DNA of 41,648 nt from Alphaproteobacteria bacterium (GCA_020632885.1 JACKEQ010000135.1:1-41648); one strand, 5' to 3'. Positions 25,928-35,287 are shown, counted from the stretch's first letter. The notes: generated by a model not told the origin, from the sequence alone. Numbers and translations are program-made.

Positions 25928-26422
25928 ATGGCGGCGCGCGTGGGCATCGTGATGGGGAGCCGATCGGACTGGCCCACCATGGAACGGGCGGCCGCCATCC
26001 TCGAGCAGCTGGGGGTCGAGCACGAGGTCCGCGTGGTCTCGGCGCACCGGACGCCCGATCTGCTCTTCACCTACGCCGAGCAGGCCAGCGAGCGCGGCCT
26101 GCGCGCGATCATCGCCGGCGCCGGAGGGGCTGCGCACCTGCCCGGGATGCTGGCGGCGAAGACGGCGGTGCCCATCCTCGGGGTCCCGGTGCAGAGCAAG
26201 GCGCTCTCGGGCCTGGACTCGCTGTTGTCCATCGTCCAGATGCCCGCGGGCGTGCCGGTCGCCACCTTCGCCATCGGCCCCGCGGGCGCCGCCAACGCCG
26301 GTCTGTTCGCAGCCGCGCTCCTGGCCGCGGAGGACCCGGCGGTGCGCGCCGCGCTGGACGCGTTCCGGCAGCGGCAGACGAGCACCGTGCTCGAGGACCC
26401 GGACCCGCGGGTGGAGCCGTGA
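25928..26422 (+). CDS. purE: N5-carboxyaminoimidazole ribonucleotide mutase (PurE)
   Basis: The 164-residue product contains the PurE signatures MGSRSDWPTM, SAHRTP and IAGAGGAAHLPGM. It converts N5-CAIR to CAIR in de novo purine synthesis and works after PurK. The presence of purK directly downstream supports the class I (mutase) form. The stop overlaps the purK GTG start by GTGA at 26419, so the pair is translationally coupled. GGAGGG precedes the ATG. Assignment is certain. Confidence 0.97.
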   Translation: MAARVGIVMGSRSDWPTMERAAAILEQLGVEHEVRVVSAHRTPDLLFTYAEQASERGLRAIIAGAGGAAHLPGMLAAKTAVPILGVPVQSKALSGLDSLLSIVQMPAGVPVATFAIGPAGAANAGLFAAALLAAEDPAVRAALDAFRQRQTSTVLEDPDPRVEP

Positions 26423-27507
26423 GGGTCGGGATCGTCGGCGGCGGGCAGCTGGGGCGGATGCTCGGCCAGGCGGCGCTCCCGCTCGGGATGCGCACCACCT
26501 TCCTCGAGCCCGCGCCGGACCCGTGCGCTGCGGCCGTCGGGGAGGTGATCCGCGCGGGGTACGAGGACCCCGAGGGGCTCGACCGCCTCGCGGCGAGCGC
26601 GGACGTCGTGACCTACGAGTTCGAGAACGTGCCGGTCGCCTCCATCGAGCGTCTGGCCGAGCGCGTCCCCGTCTTCCCGCCGGTGGCGGCGCTGCGGGTG
26701 GCGCAGGACCGACTGCTCGAGAAGCGGGCCTTCGCGGAGCACGGGGTGGGAACGGCCCCGTTCGCCGCCGTGTCCTCGGTCGAGGATCTGCTCGCCGCCA
26801 TCGAGGTGATCGGGCTGCCCGCGATCCTCAAGACACGACGCATGGGGTACGACGGCAAGGGCCAGCTGTTCCTCGCGGACCCGGAGCAGGCGGGCCCGGC
26901 GTTCCAGGTGCTCGGCGGCGTCCCGTGCATCCTCGAGCAGGTCGTGCCCTTCGATCGGGAGCTGTCCGTCCTCGCCGTGCGAGGTCGCGACGGCACCTTC
27001 GCCACCTGGCCACTGGTCGAGAACCGGCACGCGGGCGGCATCCTGCGTTGGTCCTACTGCCCCGCAGACGTGATGCCGGAGACGCAGGCCCGGGCCGCCG
27101 CGATCGCGAGGAGCGTGGCCGAAGGCCTCGGGTACGTCGGCGTCCTCGCCATCGAGCTGTTCGAGATCGGCGGGACGCTGCTGGCGAACGAGATGGCGCC
27201 CCGGGTCCACAACTCGGGCCACTGGAGCATCGAGGGTGCGGAGACCAGCCAGTTCGAGAACCACCTGCGCGCCGTCGCAGGGTTGCCACTCGGGACGACC
27301 GCCGTGCCGCTGCCGGTGGCCTGCGTGAACCTCCTCGGCCGGCTCCCGCCGCTGACCGACCTGCTCGCCCTCCCCGGGACCCGCGTCCACCTGTACGGGA
27401 AGGAGCCGCGTCCCGGGCGCAAGCTCGGCCACGTCACCGTGCGGGGTTCGAGCGACGAGGAGGTCCGGGCGCGCCTGGACCGCGTGCGCCGACTGGTCGA
27501 GGCGTAG
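26419..27507 (+). CDS. purK: N5-carboxyaminoimidazole ribonucleotide synthase (PurK)
   Basis: The 362-residue ATP-grasp protein begins with the nucleotide-binding-like VGIVGGGQLGRML, typical of PurK. Later motifs are 'YEFENVP', 'ILKTRRMGYDGKGQ', 'ILEQVVPFDRELSVLAVRG' and the metal-site region 'LANEMAPRVHNSGHWSIEG'. It makes N5-CAIR from AIR, bicarbonate and ATP, the substrate of PurE. The GTG start overlaps the purE stop. Length is normal for the family. Confidence 0.97.
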   Translation: MRVGIVGGGQLGRMLGQAALPLGMRTTFLEPAPDPCAAAVGEVIRAGYEDPEGLDRLAASADVVTYEFENVPVASIERLAERVPVFPPVAALRVAQDRLLEKRAFAEHGVGTAPFAAVSSVEDLLAAIEVIGLPAILKTRRMGYDGKGQLFLADPEQAGPAFQVLGGVPCILEQVVPFDRELSVLAVRGRDGTFATWPLVENRHAGGILRWSYCPADVMPETQARAAAIARSVAEGLGYVGVLAIELFEIGGTLLANEMAPRVHNSGHWSIEGAETSQFENHLRAVAGLPLGTTAVPLPVACVNLLGRLPPLTDLLALPGTRVHLYGKEPRPGRKLGHVTVRGSSDEEVRARLDRVRRLVEA

Positions 27508-27539
27508 CGGAGCAGCGCGCGGTCGGTGTCCAACCGGGG

Positions 27540-27545
27540 TACCAT
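27540..27545 (+). promoter_or_regulatory. Putative -10 element (TACCAT)
   Basis: TACCAT lies 20 nt before the ATG at 27566, with GGAGG (27556-27560) between. It follows the same short-leader layout as other genes here. No -35-like hexamer lies 17 nt upstream. Confidence 0.35.
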
Positions 27546-27565
27546 CCACCGACCCGGAGGACCGC

Positions 27566-28564
27566 ATGCTCGTCTCGATGCTCGCCGCGACCGCGCTCGC
27601 GCAGGAGGTCACGTTCGCCCTGGACGACGCGAAGGCCCAGTCCCTGGGGCTCGATACGAGCGACCTCGAGGCGCAGCTGAACGCGGCGATCACCGATCAG
27701 CTCAACCTCTCCGACCCCAACACCTACGTCTCGAAGTACGCGAACGCGGTCGCCATGTCGACGAAGGGCATGGGCGTGGACTACGCCTCGAACCCCAAGA
27801 TGTTCTCGGTCGGCGGCTCCATCGGGACGGCGGTCTCGGGGGTGCCGGTGTCCTTCTCCCGCGGGCCCGAGGATCTGCCGGAAGGGGGGTACGCGTTCAT
27901 GGCGGCGCTGCACGCCGGCGTGAACCTCGGCGTTCTGACGCCCGGCGACAAGGGGCCGCTCGACCACGTCCTGATCTACGTGAGCGGCCTCGGCTTCAAC
28001 CCGCCCGGCAGCCGCGAGTTCGAGGCCAGCATGTACAACTTCGGCGCCCACGCCCAGATCGTGCTCGGCGGGATGACGTCCGGCCCGGCCGAGTGGGGTG
28101 GGGTCGCGCTGACCGGCGGGTACGAGCGCAGCTGGTACAAGCTGAGCCTCGGGCAGGCGCTGCCCATCACCCAGGAGATCTCGCCCGCGACGGTCACCTG
28201 GGCCGCGGAAGGGACCTACGACCTGAGCGCCACCGCCGACACGATCCCGCTCGAGCTGTCGACCAACCTCCGGGTGACCGTGCTCACGGCCTGGGTCGGC
28301 GGCGGCGTCGACATCGTCCCGAGCGGCAGCGCCACCAGCGTCGCTTCGCTCGACGGTCCGGTCAGCGCCTCCGCACAAGGGCAGAACGAGCAGCTCGGCA
28401 CGATCGGCGTGTCCCTCGCCGGGACGGGGCAGGCCGACCTCCAGGTCCCGAGGATCTTCCTGGGTGTCCAGGGCAACCTCTTCGCGCTGAAGGCCTTCGG
28501 TCAGCTCAACATCGGGCTGAACGAGACGTACGGCGGCTTCATCGGGCTTCGCGTCGCGATGTAG
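27566..28564 (+). CDS. Probable outer-membrane beta-barrel protein
   Basis: The 332-residue product has a signal peptide ending ATALAQ. The mature part has alternating strands such as 'GYAFMAALHAGVNLGVL', 'EWGGVALTGGYERSWYKLSLGQALP', 'NLRVTVLTAWVGGGVDI' and 'FALKAFGQLNIGLNETYGGFIGLRVAM', which fit amphipathic beta-strands and turns of a barrel. The C-terminus ends in Met rather than the common aromatic residue. The 'DTSDLEAQLNAAITDQLNL' N-terminus is helical. I do not recognise a specific porin family. It has its own leader with GGAGG and a stem-loop downstream. Confidence 0.7.
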   Translation: MLVSMLAATALAQEVTFALDDAKAQSLGLDTSDLEAQLNAAITDQLNLSDPNTYVSKYANAVAMSTKGMGVDYASNPKMFSVGGSIGTAVSGVPVSFSRGPEDLPEGGYAFMAALHAGVNLGVLTPGDKGPLDHVLIYVSGLGFNPPGSREFEASMYNFGAHAQIVLGGMTSGPAEWGGVALTGGYERSWYKLSLGQALPITQEISPATVTWAAEGTYDLSATADTIPLELSTNLRVTVLTAWVGGGVDIVPSGSATSVASLDGPVSASAQGQNEQLGTIGVSLAGTGQADLQVPRIFLGVQGNLFALKAFGQLNIGLNETYGGFIGLRVAM

Positions 28565-28592
28565 GAGCTCGGTAGCGGGCCCCGAAACGAAA

Positions 28593-28621
28593 AGGGGGCC
28601 GTGGCTGGACCACGACCCCCT
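28593..28621 (-). terminator. Stem-loop terminator, probably bidirectional
   Basis: The 12-bp stem (28593-28604 with 28610-28621, one G:T pair) has a 5-base loop, CTGGA. Read on the minus strand it is followed by TTTCGTTTCG, so it suits the lipoprotein gene that stops at 28653. The plus-strand outer-membrane gene ends 29 bases before it and could use the same stem. Confidence 0.75.
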
Positions 28622-28652
28622 CTCCCTGGACTCCCCCGAGGGGGCTCCTCGA

Positions 28653-29525
28653 TCAGCGAGCGCCGTCGTGGAGGTTCGCGAAGTCCATGTCGTAGAAGCC
28701 CTCGTACCAGATCGCGCCGGCGAGGAGGAGCGCCTCGTGGATGGTGCCGTCGGAGACGTCCACCGGGACGAGGTACCCGTCGCCGTCGACCGTGGGCTCC
28801 TTGGTGGTGGAGTCCCACTGCCAGTTGATGATGTAGCTCCAGGGCTTGGCGACGAAGTCACCGGCGGCGTCGTTGATCGCGACGTACTGCAGGAAGCTGT
28901 TCGCCAGCAGGAAGTCCTTGGACTCCTGGTCGAAGAAGCCGAGGTCGTCGATCCACTCCTCGGTCATCGGGCCGAAGCCGATGCCGAAGTGGGCGCCGTT
29001 GAAGGCCGAGTGCAGGTCGTACCCGTCCGGGCCCCAGATGTTCTCGTCGATCACGTCCTGGCAGGTCGAGTACTCGACCGCGAGGGGGTGCTCGTACGCC
29101 GCGATGAACGCGTCGTTCGGCGGCGTGGCCAGCGAGAAGTCACCGTCGAGCGAGTCGGGGTTCGCGAGCGGGGTCGCGAGCCAGGTGCCGAACACGGTGC
29201 AGGCGTGGGAGTCGGCCTCGGCGGTGCTCGCCGAGTAGAAGTAGTCGAGCTCGACGAACTTCATGTAGACCATCGGGGGCAGGTCGTACCCGGAGATCAT
29301 CCAGTTCGACAGCGTGCCGTCGGCGAGGATCGCGGTCTCGAGCTCGAAGGCCACGAACTCGGGGTTGAGCCCGGCCACGTCGGAGTGCGCGTGCACGCCG
29401 TCGGTCTCCGTGTCGGTCGGCGCCGTGTCCGTCGGGGAGGACTTGTCCTCCGTCGTGTCGCCGGAGCACGCGCCCAAGAACATCATCGAGAGCGCCGACA
29501 GCGCAAGCCACGAATTCCGCTTCAT
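28653..29525 (-). CDS. Exported lipoprotein of unknown function
   Basis: The 290-residue product has a lipoprotein signal (MKRNSWLALSALSMMFLGAC) and a Thr/Asp-rich linker (SSPTDTAPTDTETDG). The acidic mature domain starts 'HAHSDVAGLNPEFVAFELETAILADG' and is rich in Trp, Tyr and Phe ('AIWYEGFYDMDF'). It has two Cys (in 'HACTVFGTW' and 'STCQDVID') that could form a disulfide. I recognise no family. Strong GGAGGA precedes the ATG at 29525. It is a single gene with its own terminator. An upstream extension to 29594 is possible in frame but would bury the signal peptide and was rejected. Confidence 0.75.
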   Translation of the reverse strand: MKRNSWLALSALSMMFLGACSGDTTEDKSSPTDTAPTDTETDGVHAHSDVAGLNPEFVAFELETAILADGTLSNWMISGYDLPPMVYMKFVELDYFYSASTAEADSHACTVFGTWLATPLANPDSLDGDFSLATPPNDAFIAAYEHPLAVEYSTCQDVIDENIWGPDGYDLHSAFNGAHFGIGFGPMTEEWIDDLGFFDQESKDFLLANSFLQYVAINDAAGDFVAKPWSYIINWQWDSTTKEPTVDGDGYLVPVDVSDGTIHEALLLAGAIWYEGFYDMDFANLHDGAR

Positions 29526-29611
29526 CGTTCCTCCATGCCAGGGGCCAGCCGAGTAACCCGCACCGAAGACGATCCGCCACCGCAAACGTCCCACGGGATA
29601 CGGAGAAATTC

Positions 29612-30121
29612 ATGGGTTGGTGGCATCGCGCCGGGATCGCACTGTCGGGGCTGGCCGGCTGGATCGGGGTTGGGAAGCCCGTTGTCGGTGACGAGGCTCG
29701 ATCCGCTCGAGTGAGCGAGCTGTACCAGGACTATCGCTCGGAGTACCCCGACGTCCCCGAGGTGCTGGCGTCGGACCTGCTGGCCGACGACCGCGGGTGG
29801 CTGGTCGTGGATGTCCGGCCGGCCGCGGAGCGCGTGGTGTCGACCCTGCCGGGTGCGGTGTCGCTCGAGGATCTGGAGCGGGAGCCCGGGCTCCTCGATG
29901 GGCGGACGGTCGTGGCCTACTGCACCATCGGGTACCGGTCGGGGATGTGGGCGGCCGAGCAGCGAGCGGCGGGGGTGGACGCGCGGAACCTCGTGGCCGG
30001 CGTGTTGGGCTGGGGTGAGGCGGGCGGCACCTTCGTCGACGCCGATGGGCCCACCCGCCGGGTGCACGTGTACGGTCCGACCTGGGATCTGCTGCCCGAG
30101 GGCTACGAAGCGGTCTGGTGA
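29612..30121 (+). CDS. Rhodanese-like domain protein
   Basis: The 169-residue product has a hydrophobic N-terminus (about 5-24) that may anchor or export it. It then carries a single rhodanese domain: 'WLVVDVRPAAER', and the active-site loop 'YCTIGYRSG' with catalytic Cys104, ending 'NLVAGVLGWGEAG'. Rhodanese domains carry sulfur as a persulfide; the acceptor here is unknown. GGAG lies 6 nt before the ATG. It converges on the 1108-residue protein gene, with only 10 nt between the stops. Family is certain. Confidence 0.88.
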   Translation: MGWWHRAGIALSGLAGWIGVGKPVVGDEARSARVSELYQDYRSEYPDVPEVLASDLLADDRGWLVVDVRPAAERVVSTLPGAVSLEDLEREPGLLDGRTVVAYCTIGYRSGMWAAEQRAAGVDARNLVAGVLGWGEAGGTFVDADGPTRRVHVYGPTWDLLPEGYEAVW

Positions 30122-30131
30122 GCCCGACCGG

Positions 30132-33100
30132 TCACGCCGGGTCGAAGCGCTGGCCGACGAGCAGCTGGTGCGCCACGCCGATGGAGGCGTCCCTGCCCGT
30201 CGCGCGCAGGTGCTGGGCGACCAGTCGCGCGGCCTCGAGCAGGAGGACCTCGCGCGCGGGCCCGTTCGAGGACAGCGCAGCCACGCAGAGCGGGTGCTCC
30301 GCGTTGATCTCGATGCAGGCGTGCGCCCGCTGGCTCTCCGCACCGAGGGTGGCAGGCGGTGCGCGGTGGCCCTGGGCGACCTCGACCACCGACACCAGCA
30401 GGCCCGGCACCGGGAACGCGCCCGTCAGGCGGGCCTCGAGGTCCGGCATCGCTCGCGCCACCACCGGGGCCTGGGGCGGAGCCACGCGTTCGATGGCGGT
30501 CTGGGGCGCGTTGCCCGCCTCGTACCAGTCCAACAGCGAACCGACGCCCTCCACCGGCACCCGGCGCGCCAGGTCCGCGGCCGTCCCCTGGAGCTGGTGC
30601 GACCGCTCCCAGGCGAGCGCGACGAAGGCGCTGGCGTACTGGCGAGCGGCCTCGATCCGCTCGGGGGCGCCGCGCTCGTCCAGGACGTTCACCAGCTGCT
30701 GGTACAGACGCCAGCCCGCCAGCTGGACCAGGCGTCGCTGCTCGGCGTGCAGCTCCTGGCCCGAGGACGGCCACACGAGACCGTGGCACGGCAGCGTTCG
30801 CTCGAGGTCGCTCAGGGCCACGAGCGCGCCCGTCGTGCGCAGGAGGATCCCGGTCGTGGGGTCGAAGGGCAGGCGCAGCCCGAGCCACCCCTTGAGCCCG
30901 CCCGCGCGGAAGTCCTCCCGCAGCAGCCAGCCGAGCTCGCCCTCGGGCAGGTCGTGCCACACACCCGGGTCGTCGTCGTACCGCAGCGCCGGTCCGGGGT
31001 CGGAACCCTCGGGGCGGATGCGTCGCAGCTCGTCCAGGGTCACTGCGAAGGTCCAGGGCTCGGCGACCCGGATGCCGTGCCGGGCCACCACCCGTGCGGC
31101 GGCGTGCGTCCGGATCTCGTGCAGCGAGCGGAGACCACCGCCGTCGGTCGGGATCAGGAGGGGGTCCTCGGCACGACCGAGCCGCTCGACCAGCTCGAGC
31201 AGCGCGAGGCGTCCCATCCCCTCGCAACGGTGGGGCGAGAGGCCGGCGCGGACGAGCGAGCGCTCGCCCAGGCGGTGCTGGAGGAGCTCGAACAGCGCGT
31301 GCAGCCCTCCCTCCCAGTCCTCTCCGACCCAGCCCGGCACCGACACGACGCCGATCACGGCCCCACCGAACCGCTGATCGATGGTGAAGCCCTCGGGAGG
31401 GGCGGCCTCCAGCGTGGCCGTCACCAGGACCGCCTGCGAGCTCATGGAGAAGATCTCGACCACGTCCGGATCGACCTCCCGCCACTGACCCCCCGTCCGA
31501 ACCACGCCGGCGACGAAGCGACCTCGGAGGGAGGGGTGGGCGAGGTGGCCGAAGCCGAGCTTGCGCTCCAAGGGGTCGAGCTTGGCCGGCAGCCCGTCGC
31601 CCTCGCCGATCCCGATCACTTCCCCTCGAACGACGGTGGCGACCAGCTCGCGCAGGGTCACGCCGCCCGGCAGCGTGCGGTCGGCGAGGGACGGGGTCCA
31701 ACCGGGCGGTGGGGCGATGGCCAGTGTGGGGCCGTCCGGGCCAGCCACGAGCTGGGGGATGGCACGGTCGCCGAGCAGCGCGGCCAACAGCTCCCGCTCG
31801 ACGGGTGTCGACGCCTCGCCCACCAGCAGTCGGGCGGCCTCGCGCGCATCCTGCACGTGCCGGGCGTCGAGCGTGCGTCCAGGCTGCTCGGTGCGCAGGA
31901 TCAGCGAGATCCGGGGCAGGTCCAGCGGCGGGCCCACCAGCTCGCGGTCCTCGCCCTTCCCCGTCCCGCCGGCGAGCAGCACCCGCCCGTCGCGGAGGAC
32001 GCCGTGCTCCACGGTCCCCTCGGGTCCGATCACGCAGAACGGGACCCCCGGTCGGCCGAGGCCCCAGTCGGGCATGGGGCCTTCCAGGTGGAGACGGACG
32101 ATCAGCTCGTCGCCGTCGATGCGCTCGAGGTGATCGCGGGTCACGATGGAGCGCTCGAGCGCCCGTGTCACGAAGTCCACGTCCGCCCGTGTGGCCAGGC
32201 GCGGCGGCACCGCCTCCTCGAAGTCCCGCGCGAGGGTCGCCGCCTGCCCCTCGGTGAGCACCACCACGCACCAGGGGAAGCGGTGGGGCGCGAGCGCTTC
32301 GGCGAGCTGCTCGGCCTGTCCCGGATCCACCCGGAAGAGGGGACCACCTCCCCGCGCGCCGAGCTGTTCCCGAGCGACCGCGAAGCGGGGAGCGACCGCC
32401 GGGACGTGGTCGGGCACCGGCTCGAGCGTCACCACCGGCTCCGCGGGGGCCTCCGCCGGCGCGGGCCGCTCCTCCACCTCCTCGGGGATCGGCGGCAGGC
32501 GGGGCGGGTTCCACGCCTGCGGACCCAGCGCCGACTGGACGAGCTCCCCGGCGATGGGCTGGACGGCGTGGAGCAGCTGCACGAAGCGCGCGTCCTGCAC
32601 GACATCGGACTGGTCCGCGGTCTTGCGGAGCCGATCGTCGCAGAGGACGCCGGACAGCGGCACCTTGCCGCACATCTGGTCCAACGGGAGCGTGCTGATC
32701 CACACGCCGCCGACCACCATGCGGAAGCCCGCCACGGCCGACGCGTGCGTACGGTTCCCGACCAGCGCCACGACCCCACGCCGGCCGTCCTGGTCGAAGC
32801 TGCGCTGGTGCGCCGCGCCGAAGACCTCGAGGTGCCGGCTCGCGCGGTACCCGAACGGGGCGCTGCCGTTCACGAGGATGGGGACGGGGAGGTAGCTGCA
32901 GCGGCGCTCGACGAGCTCGATCTCGTCCACGGGCCCGCCGCCCATGAAGCGCTGCAGCCAGCCGACGGTGTGGACCGCGTGCACGTACGTGCCGGCGATG
33001 GGCTTCTCCGGCGTGCCCACCGTCGCGTTGCCGGCGGCGTCCAGGTCGAGGCGGACGGAGGTCGTTCCGTCGCCCGACTCGATCCGGAGGAGCTTGGGCT

Positions 33101-33458
33101 TGCGTTGGAGCAGGGCGTTCACGCCGACGGCGAGCTGGACGAGGTGCCGGTGGCTCTGATCCCCCCGGTCCCAGAACAGCCAGTCGAGCACGTTCTCGAG
33201 CTCGTTGCGCTGGAACGGCCGCCCGCCGACCCAGGCGAGCAGCATGCTGTCCCGGCGCGCGTCCAGCGCGAGGTAGGTCGCCTCCGCGAAGATCGCGGAC
33301 TGGACGAGCTCGAGGACGTACTGGGAGGGGTGACGCAGCGCGAACTCCCGCTGCTTCTCGAGGGCCTTGCCGCGCGACAGCGTGAACGTCCGCCGCTCGA
33401 CGAAGGCGCCGGGCGCTCGGCTGCGCGCGAGGATCTCGTCCAGTCCCGTCCCGCTCAT
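30132..33458 (-). CDS. Large protein with degenerate GHKL/HSP90-like N-terminus
   Basis: The 1108-residue product is coupled to the HSP90-like gene by an ATGA overlap at 33455. Its first 150 residues follow the order of an HSP90 N-domain ('YVLELVQSAIFAEATYL', 'GGRPFQRNELENVLDWLF', 'HLVQLAVGVNALLQRKPKLLRIESGDG'). The ATP-binding residues are lost: N-box Asn is Ser, the DxGxG motif reads GGRPF, and GxxGxGF reads LAVGVNA. So it is probably a pseudo-ATPase. A Glu/Pro-rich linker lies near residue 325. The rest is not recognised, but the C-terminus ('IEINAEHPLCVAAL...LLLEAARLVAQHL') resembles the end of bacterial HSP90-like ATP-binding proteins. Cytoplasmic partner of the upstream ATPase is the simplest inference. 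Confidence 0.75.
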   Translation of the reverse strand: MSGTGLDEILARSRAPGAFVERRTFTLSRGKALEKQREFALRHPSQYVLELVQSAIFAEATYLALDARRDSMLLAWVGGRPFQRNELENVLDWLFWDRGDQSHRHLVQLAVGVNALLQRKPKLLRIESGDGTTSVRLDLDAAGNATVGTPEKPIAGTYVHAVHTVGWLQRFMGGGPVDEIELVERRCSYLPVPILVNGSAPFGYRASRHLEVFGAAHQRSFDQDGRRGVVALVGNRTHASAVAGFRMVVGGVWISTLPLDQMCGKVPLSGVLCDDRLRKTADQSDVVQDARFVQLLHAVQPIAGELVQSALGPQAWNPPRLPPIPEEVEERPAPAEAPAEPVVTLEPVPDHVPAVAPRFAVAREQLGARGGGPLFRVDPGQAEQLAEALAPHRFPWCVVVLTEGQAATLARDFEEAVPPRLATRADVDFVTRALERSIVTRDHLERIDGDELIVRLHLEGPMPDWGLGRPGVPFCVIGPEGTVEHGVLRDGRVLLAGGTGKGEDRELVGPPLDLPRISLILRTEQPGRTLDARHVQDAREAARLLVGEASTPVERELLAALLGDRAIPQLVAGPDGPTLAIAPPPGWTPSLADRTLPGGVTLRELVATVVRGEVIGIGEGDGLPAKLDPLERKLGFGHLAHPSLRGRFVAGVVRTGGQWREVDPDVVEIFSMSSQAVLVTATLEAAPPEGFTIDQRFGGAVIGVVSVPGWVGEDWEGGLHALFELLQHRLGERSLVRAGLSPHRCEGMGRLALLELVERLGRAEDPLLIPTDGGGLRSLHEIRTHAAARVVARHGIRVAEPWTFAVTLDELRRIRPEGSDPGPALRYDDDPGVWHDLPEGELGWLLREDFRAGGLKGWLGLRLPFDPTTGILLRTTGALVALSDLERTLPCHGLVWPSSGQELHAEQRRLVQLAGWRLYQQLVNVLDERGAPERIEAARQYASAFVALAWERSHQLQGTAADLARRVPVEGVGSLLDWYEAGNAPQTAIERVAPPQAPVVARAMPDLEARLTGAFPVPGLLVSVVEVAQGHRAPPATLGAESQRAHACIEINAEHPLCVAALSSNGPAREVLLLEAARLVAQHLRATGRDASIGVAHQLLVGQRFDPA

Positions 33459-35287
33459 CGAGCGCTCCTCGTCGAGGTCGTGCGGACCGCCATCTCCTCG
33501 ACCAGCCGACGGTGCGCTGCCTCACCCTCTACGTCCTCCACCACCAGCAACGCGGAGGCCAGGCCGAACGCCGCCACGTCGGGTTGGTCCGCGAACGCGA
33601 GCACGTGCGCCCGGAACGTGGCGTGGTGTCGGTTCGCCAGCAGGCACCGCCAGGTCAGGAAGCCGGGCATCCGGATCCCGCGACCCCGCCGGGGACGCAG
33701 GAACACGTCGGCCGTGGCGGGTCCGTCGAGGGCGAGGACGTCCGCGCTCCCGAGATCCACCCCGCCGAAGTCGCCGACGCGCAGGGTCAGGCGGTTGGCC
33801 ACGCTGTCCGCCCCGGGCGCCCAGCGGAACACGTGGTCGGTGCCCGGGACCCGCAGCCGGAGTCCGACCGCGACCCGCAGGAGCTCCTCGGTCGCGCTCA
33901 CGAGGCCCCGCTCCGAAGGATCGAGCGACGGGGCGTCGAGGACGTTGGGCACCACGAACACCTGCTCGGCGCGCGCGATCGCGCGGCCGCTCGACCAGTC
34001 CAGCATGGCGGGCCGGTGGAGCAGGTCGAGCACCTCCCGAGCGCGAGGACTGTCCCGCAGCACGACGAGCCCCTGGCGCAGCAACGGCTCGGTCAGCGCG
34101 TCCACCGCCCTGCCCACCAGCACCGACCCCACGCGCCGCTCCTGCGCGTCGATCTGGCGCGGGCAGACCGTGTCGCCCGTCACCGTGCGGAACAGCGGCC
34201 GTTCCGCGAGGGACTCGGTGAACGCCTTGTCGCCGGCGCGGAGCTCGGCCGCGAGCAGGCGATACCCGTGCTCGATCTCGCCGTCGGCCGCGACCTCCCG
34301 GACCAGGCGCTCGCACAGGCGCTCGCGCAGACCTCGGGCCGAGCGCACGACCGCGTTCATCGCCCGCGCCCAGTGCTCGTCCATCAGGACGTTGTCGCGG
34401 GTCAGCGTGTGCTCGAGCCGGTCGTGCTTCACCTTGAAGGAGACGTGCTGGAGCCGGTCCGCGTGCGGACCGAGGACCTCGGTGGTGGACGTCTGCAGCA
34501 GCGTGAGCCCGCCGTTGTAGAACCCGAAGCGGGGAGGGGACTGCTCGCCCGCACCCGGGCAGGCGACGACCACGTGCATGCCCTCCTCCCGGTGCTCGTG
34601 GACCTCCCACCCCTCGAGCGACATCGGGCGGTCCACGCGCTCCGGGCCGCCGGCCTCCACCTCCTCGAACGCGGCGAACGGGTCCTCGGTGTCGGGCTCC
34701 GCCTGCGCTCGCGACTCGCCCGACCGGTCCTCGTACGTGATGGGCGTCTGGCTGTGCTCGCACCAGTAGCCGAGGACGGTCCGGATCTCGCGGCGCCACC
34801 GGTCGAGCTCGGTCGGCGGGAGTCGCTTGAACAGCACGATGCTGGTCCCGCTGACCGGATCCTGCAGGCGGATCTTGTCGAAGCTGCGGTCGGCGTGGAA
34901 CAGGAGCTCCCAGCTCTCGCCGTGCCGGCCGGTGCGCACGAGCACGGCTTCGGGACGGATGGCGAACACCGAGGTGAAGCCGATGCCGAACTTCCCGATC
35001 TTGGTCGCGTCCTTCTCCTTGGACGAGGCGAACAGGCGGGTGAGCTGCTCGTCGATGATGCGCTCGTCCATCCCTTCGCCGTGGTCGTCCACGCCGATCC
35101 GCAGCACGCCCAGCCGATCGCCGTCCTTCGGCGCGTCGTAGCGCGTCCACACGTCGATCCGGGGCGTGCCCGCGTCCATCGCGTTCTGGGCGAGCTCGCG
35201 GAGCAGATCGAGGGGGCGGGCGAACTGATCGACGAGGTTCGACAGCGCCTGTTCGACGAAGGATCCGGTCGGTTCGGTGGTGGCCAT
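33455..35287 (-). CDS. HSP90/HtpG-like GHKL ATPase
   Basis: The 610-residue product is close to HtpG length. It has intact GHKL motifs: N-box LLRELAQNAMDAG (E31, N35), G1 DDHGEGM (67-73), 'LTRLFASSKEKD', G2 GKFGIGF (98-104), and 'GTSIVLFKRLPP'. The middle and C-terminal parts are diverged from HtpG but keep the general arrangement. HSP90 proteins are ATP-driven chaperones for client maturation. Coupling to the 1108-residue pseudo-GHKL protein suggests a dedicated pair. It diverges from the aldehyde dehydrogenase gene with only 54 bp between. No Shine-Dalgarno is visible before ATG 35287; ATG 35323 is an alternative start. Confidence 0.85.
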   Translation of the reverse strand: MATTEPTGSFVEQALSNLVDQFARPLDLLRELAQNAMDAGTPRIDVWTRYDAPKDGDRLGVLRIGVDDHGEGMDERIIDEQLTRLFASSKEKDATKIGKFGIGFTSVFAIRPEAVLVRTGRHGESWELLFHADRSFDKIRLQDPVSGTSIVLFKRLPPTELDRWRREIRTVLGYWCEHSQTPITYEDRSGESRAQAEPDTEDPFAAFEEVEAGGPERVDRPMSLEGWEVHEHREEGMHVVVACPGAGEQSPPRFGFYNGGLTLLQTSTTEVLGPHADRLQHVSFKVKHDRLEHTLTRDNVLMDEHWARAMNAVVRSARGLRERLCERLVREVAADGEIEHGYRLLAAELRAGDKAFTESLAERPLFRTVTGDTVCPRQIDAQERRVGSVLVGRAVDALTEPLLRQGLVVLRDSPRAREVLDLLHRPAMLDWSSGRAIARAEQVFVVPNVLDAPSLDPSERGLVSATEELLRVAVGLRLRVPGTDHVFRWAPGADSVANRLTLRVGDFGGVDLGSADVLALDGPATADVFLRPRRGRGIRMPGFLTWRCLLANRHHATFRAHVLAFADQPDVAAFGLASALLVVEDVEGEAAHRRLVEEMAVRTTSTRSAR

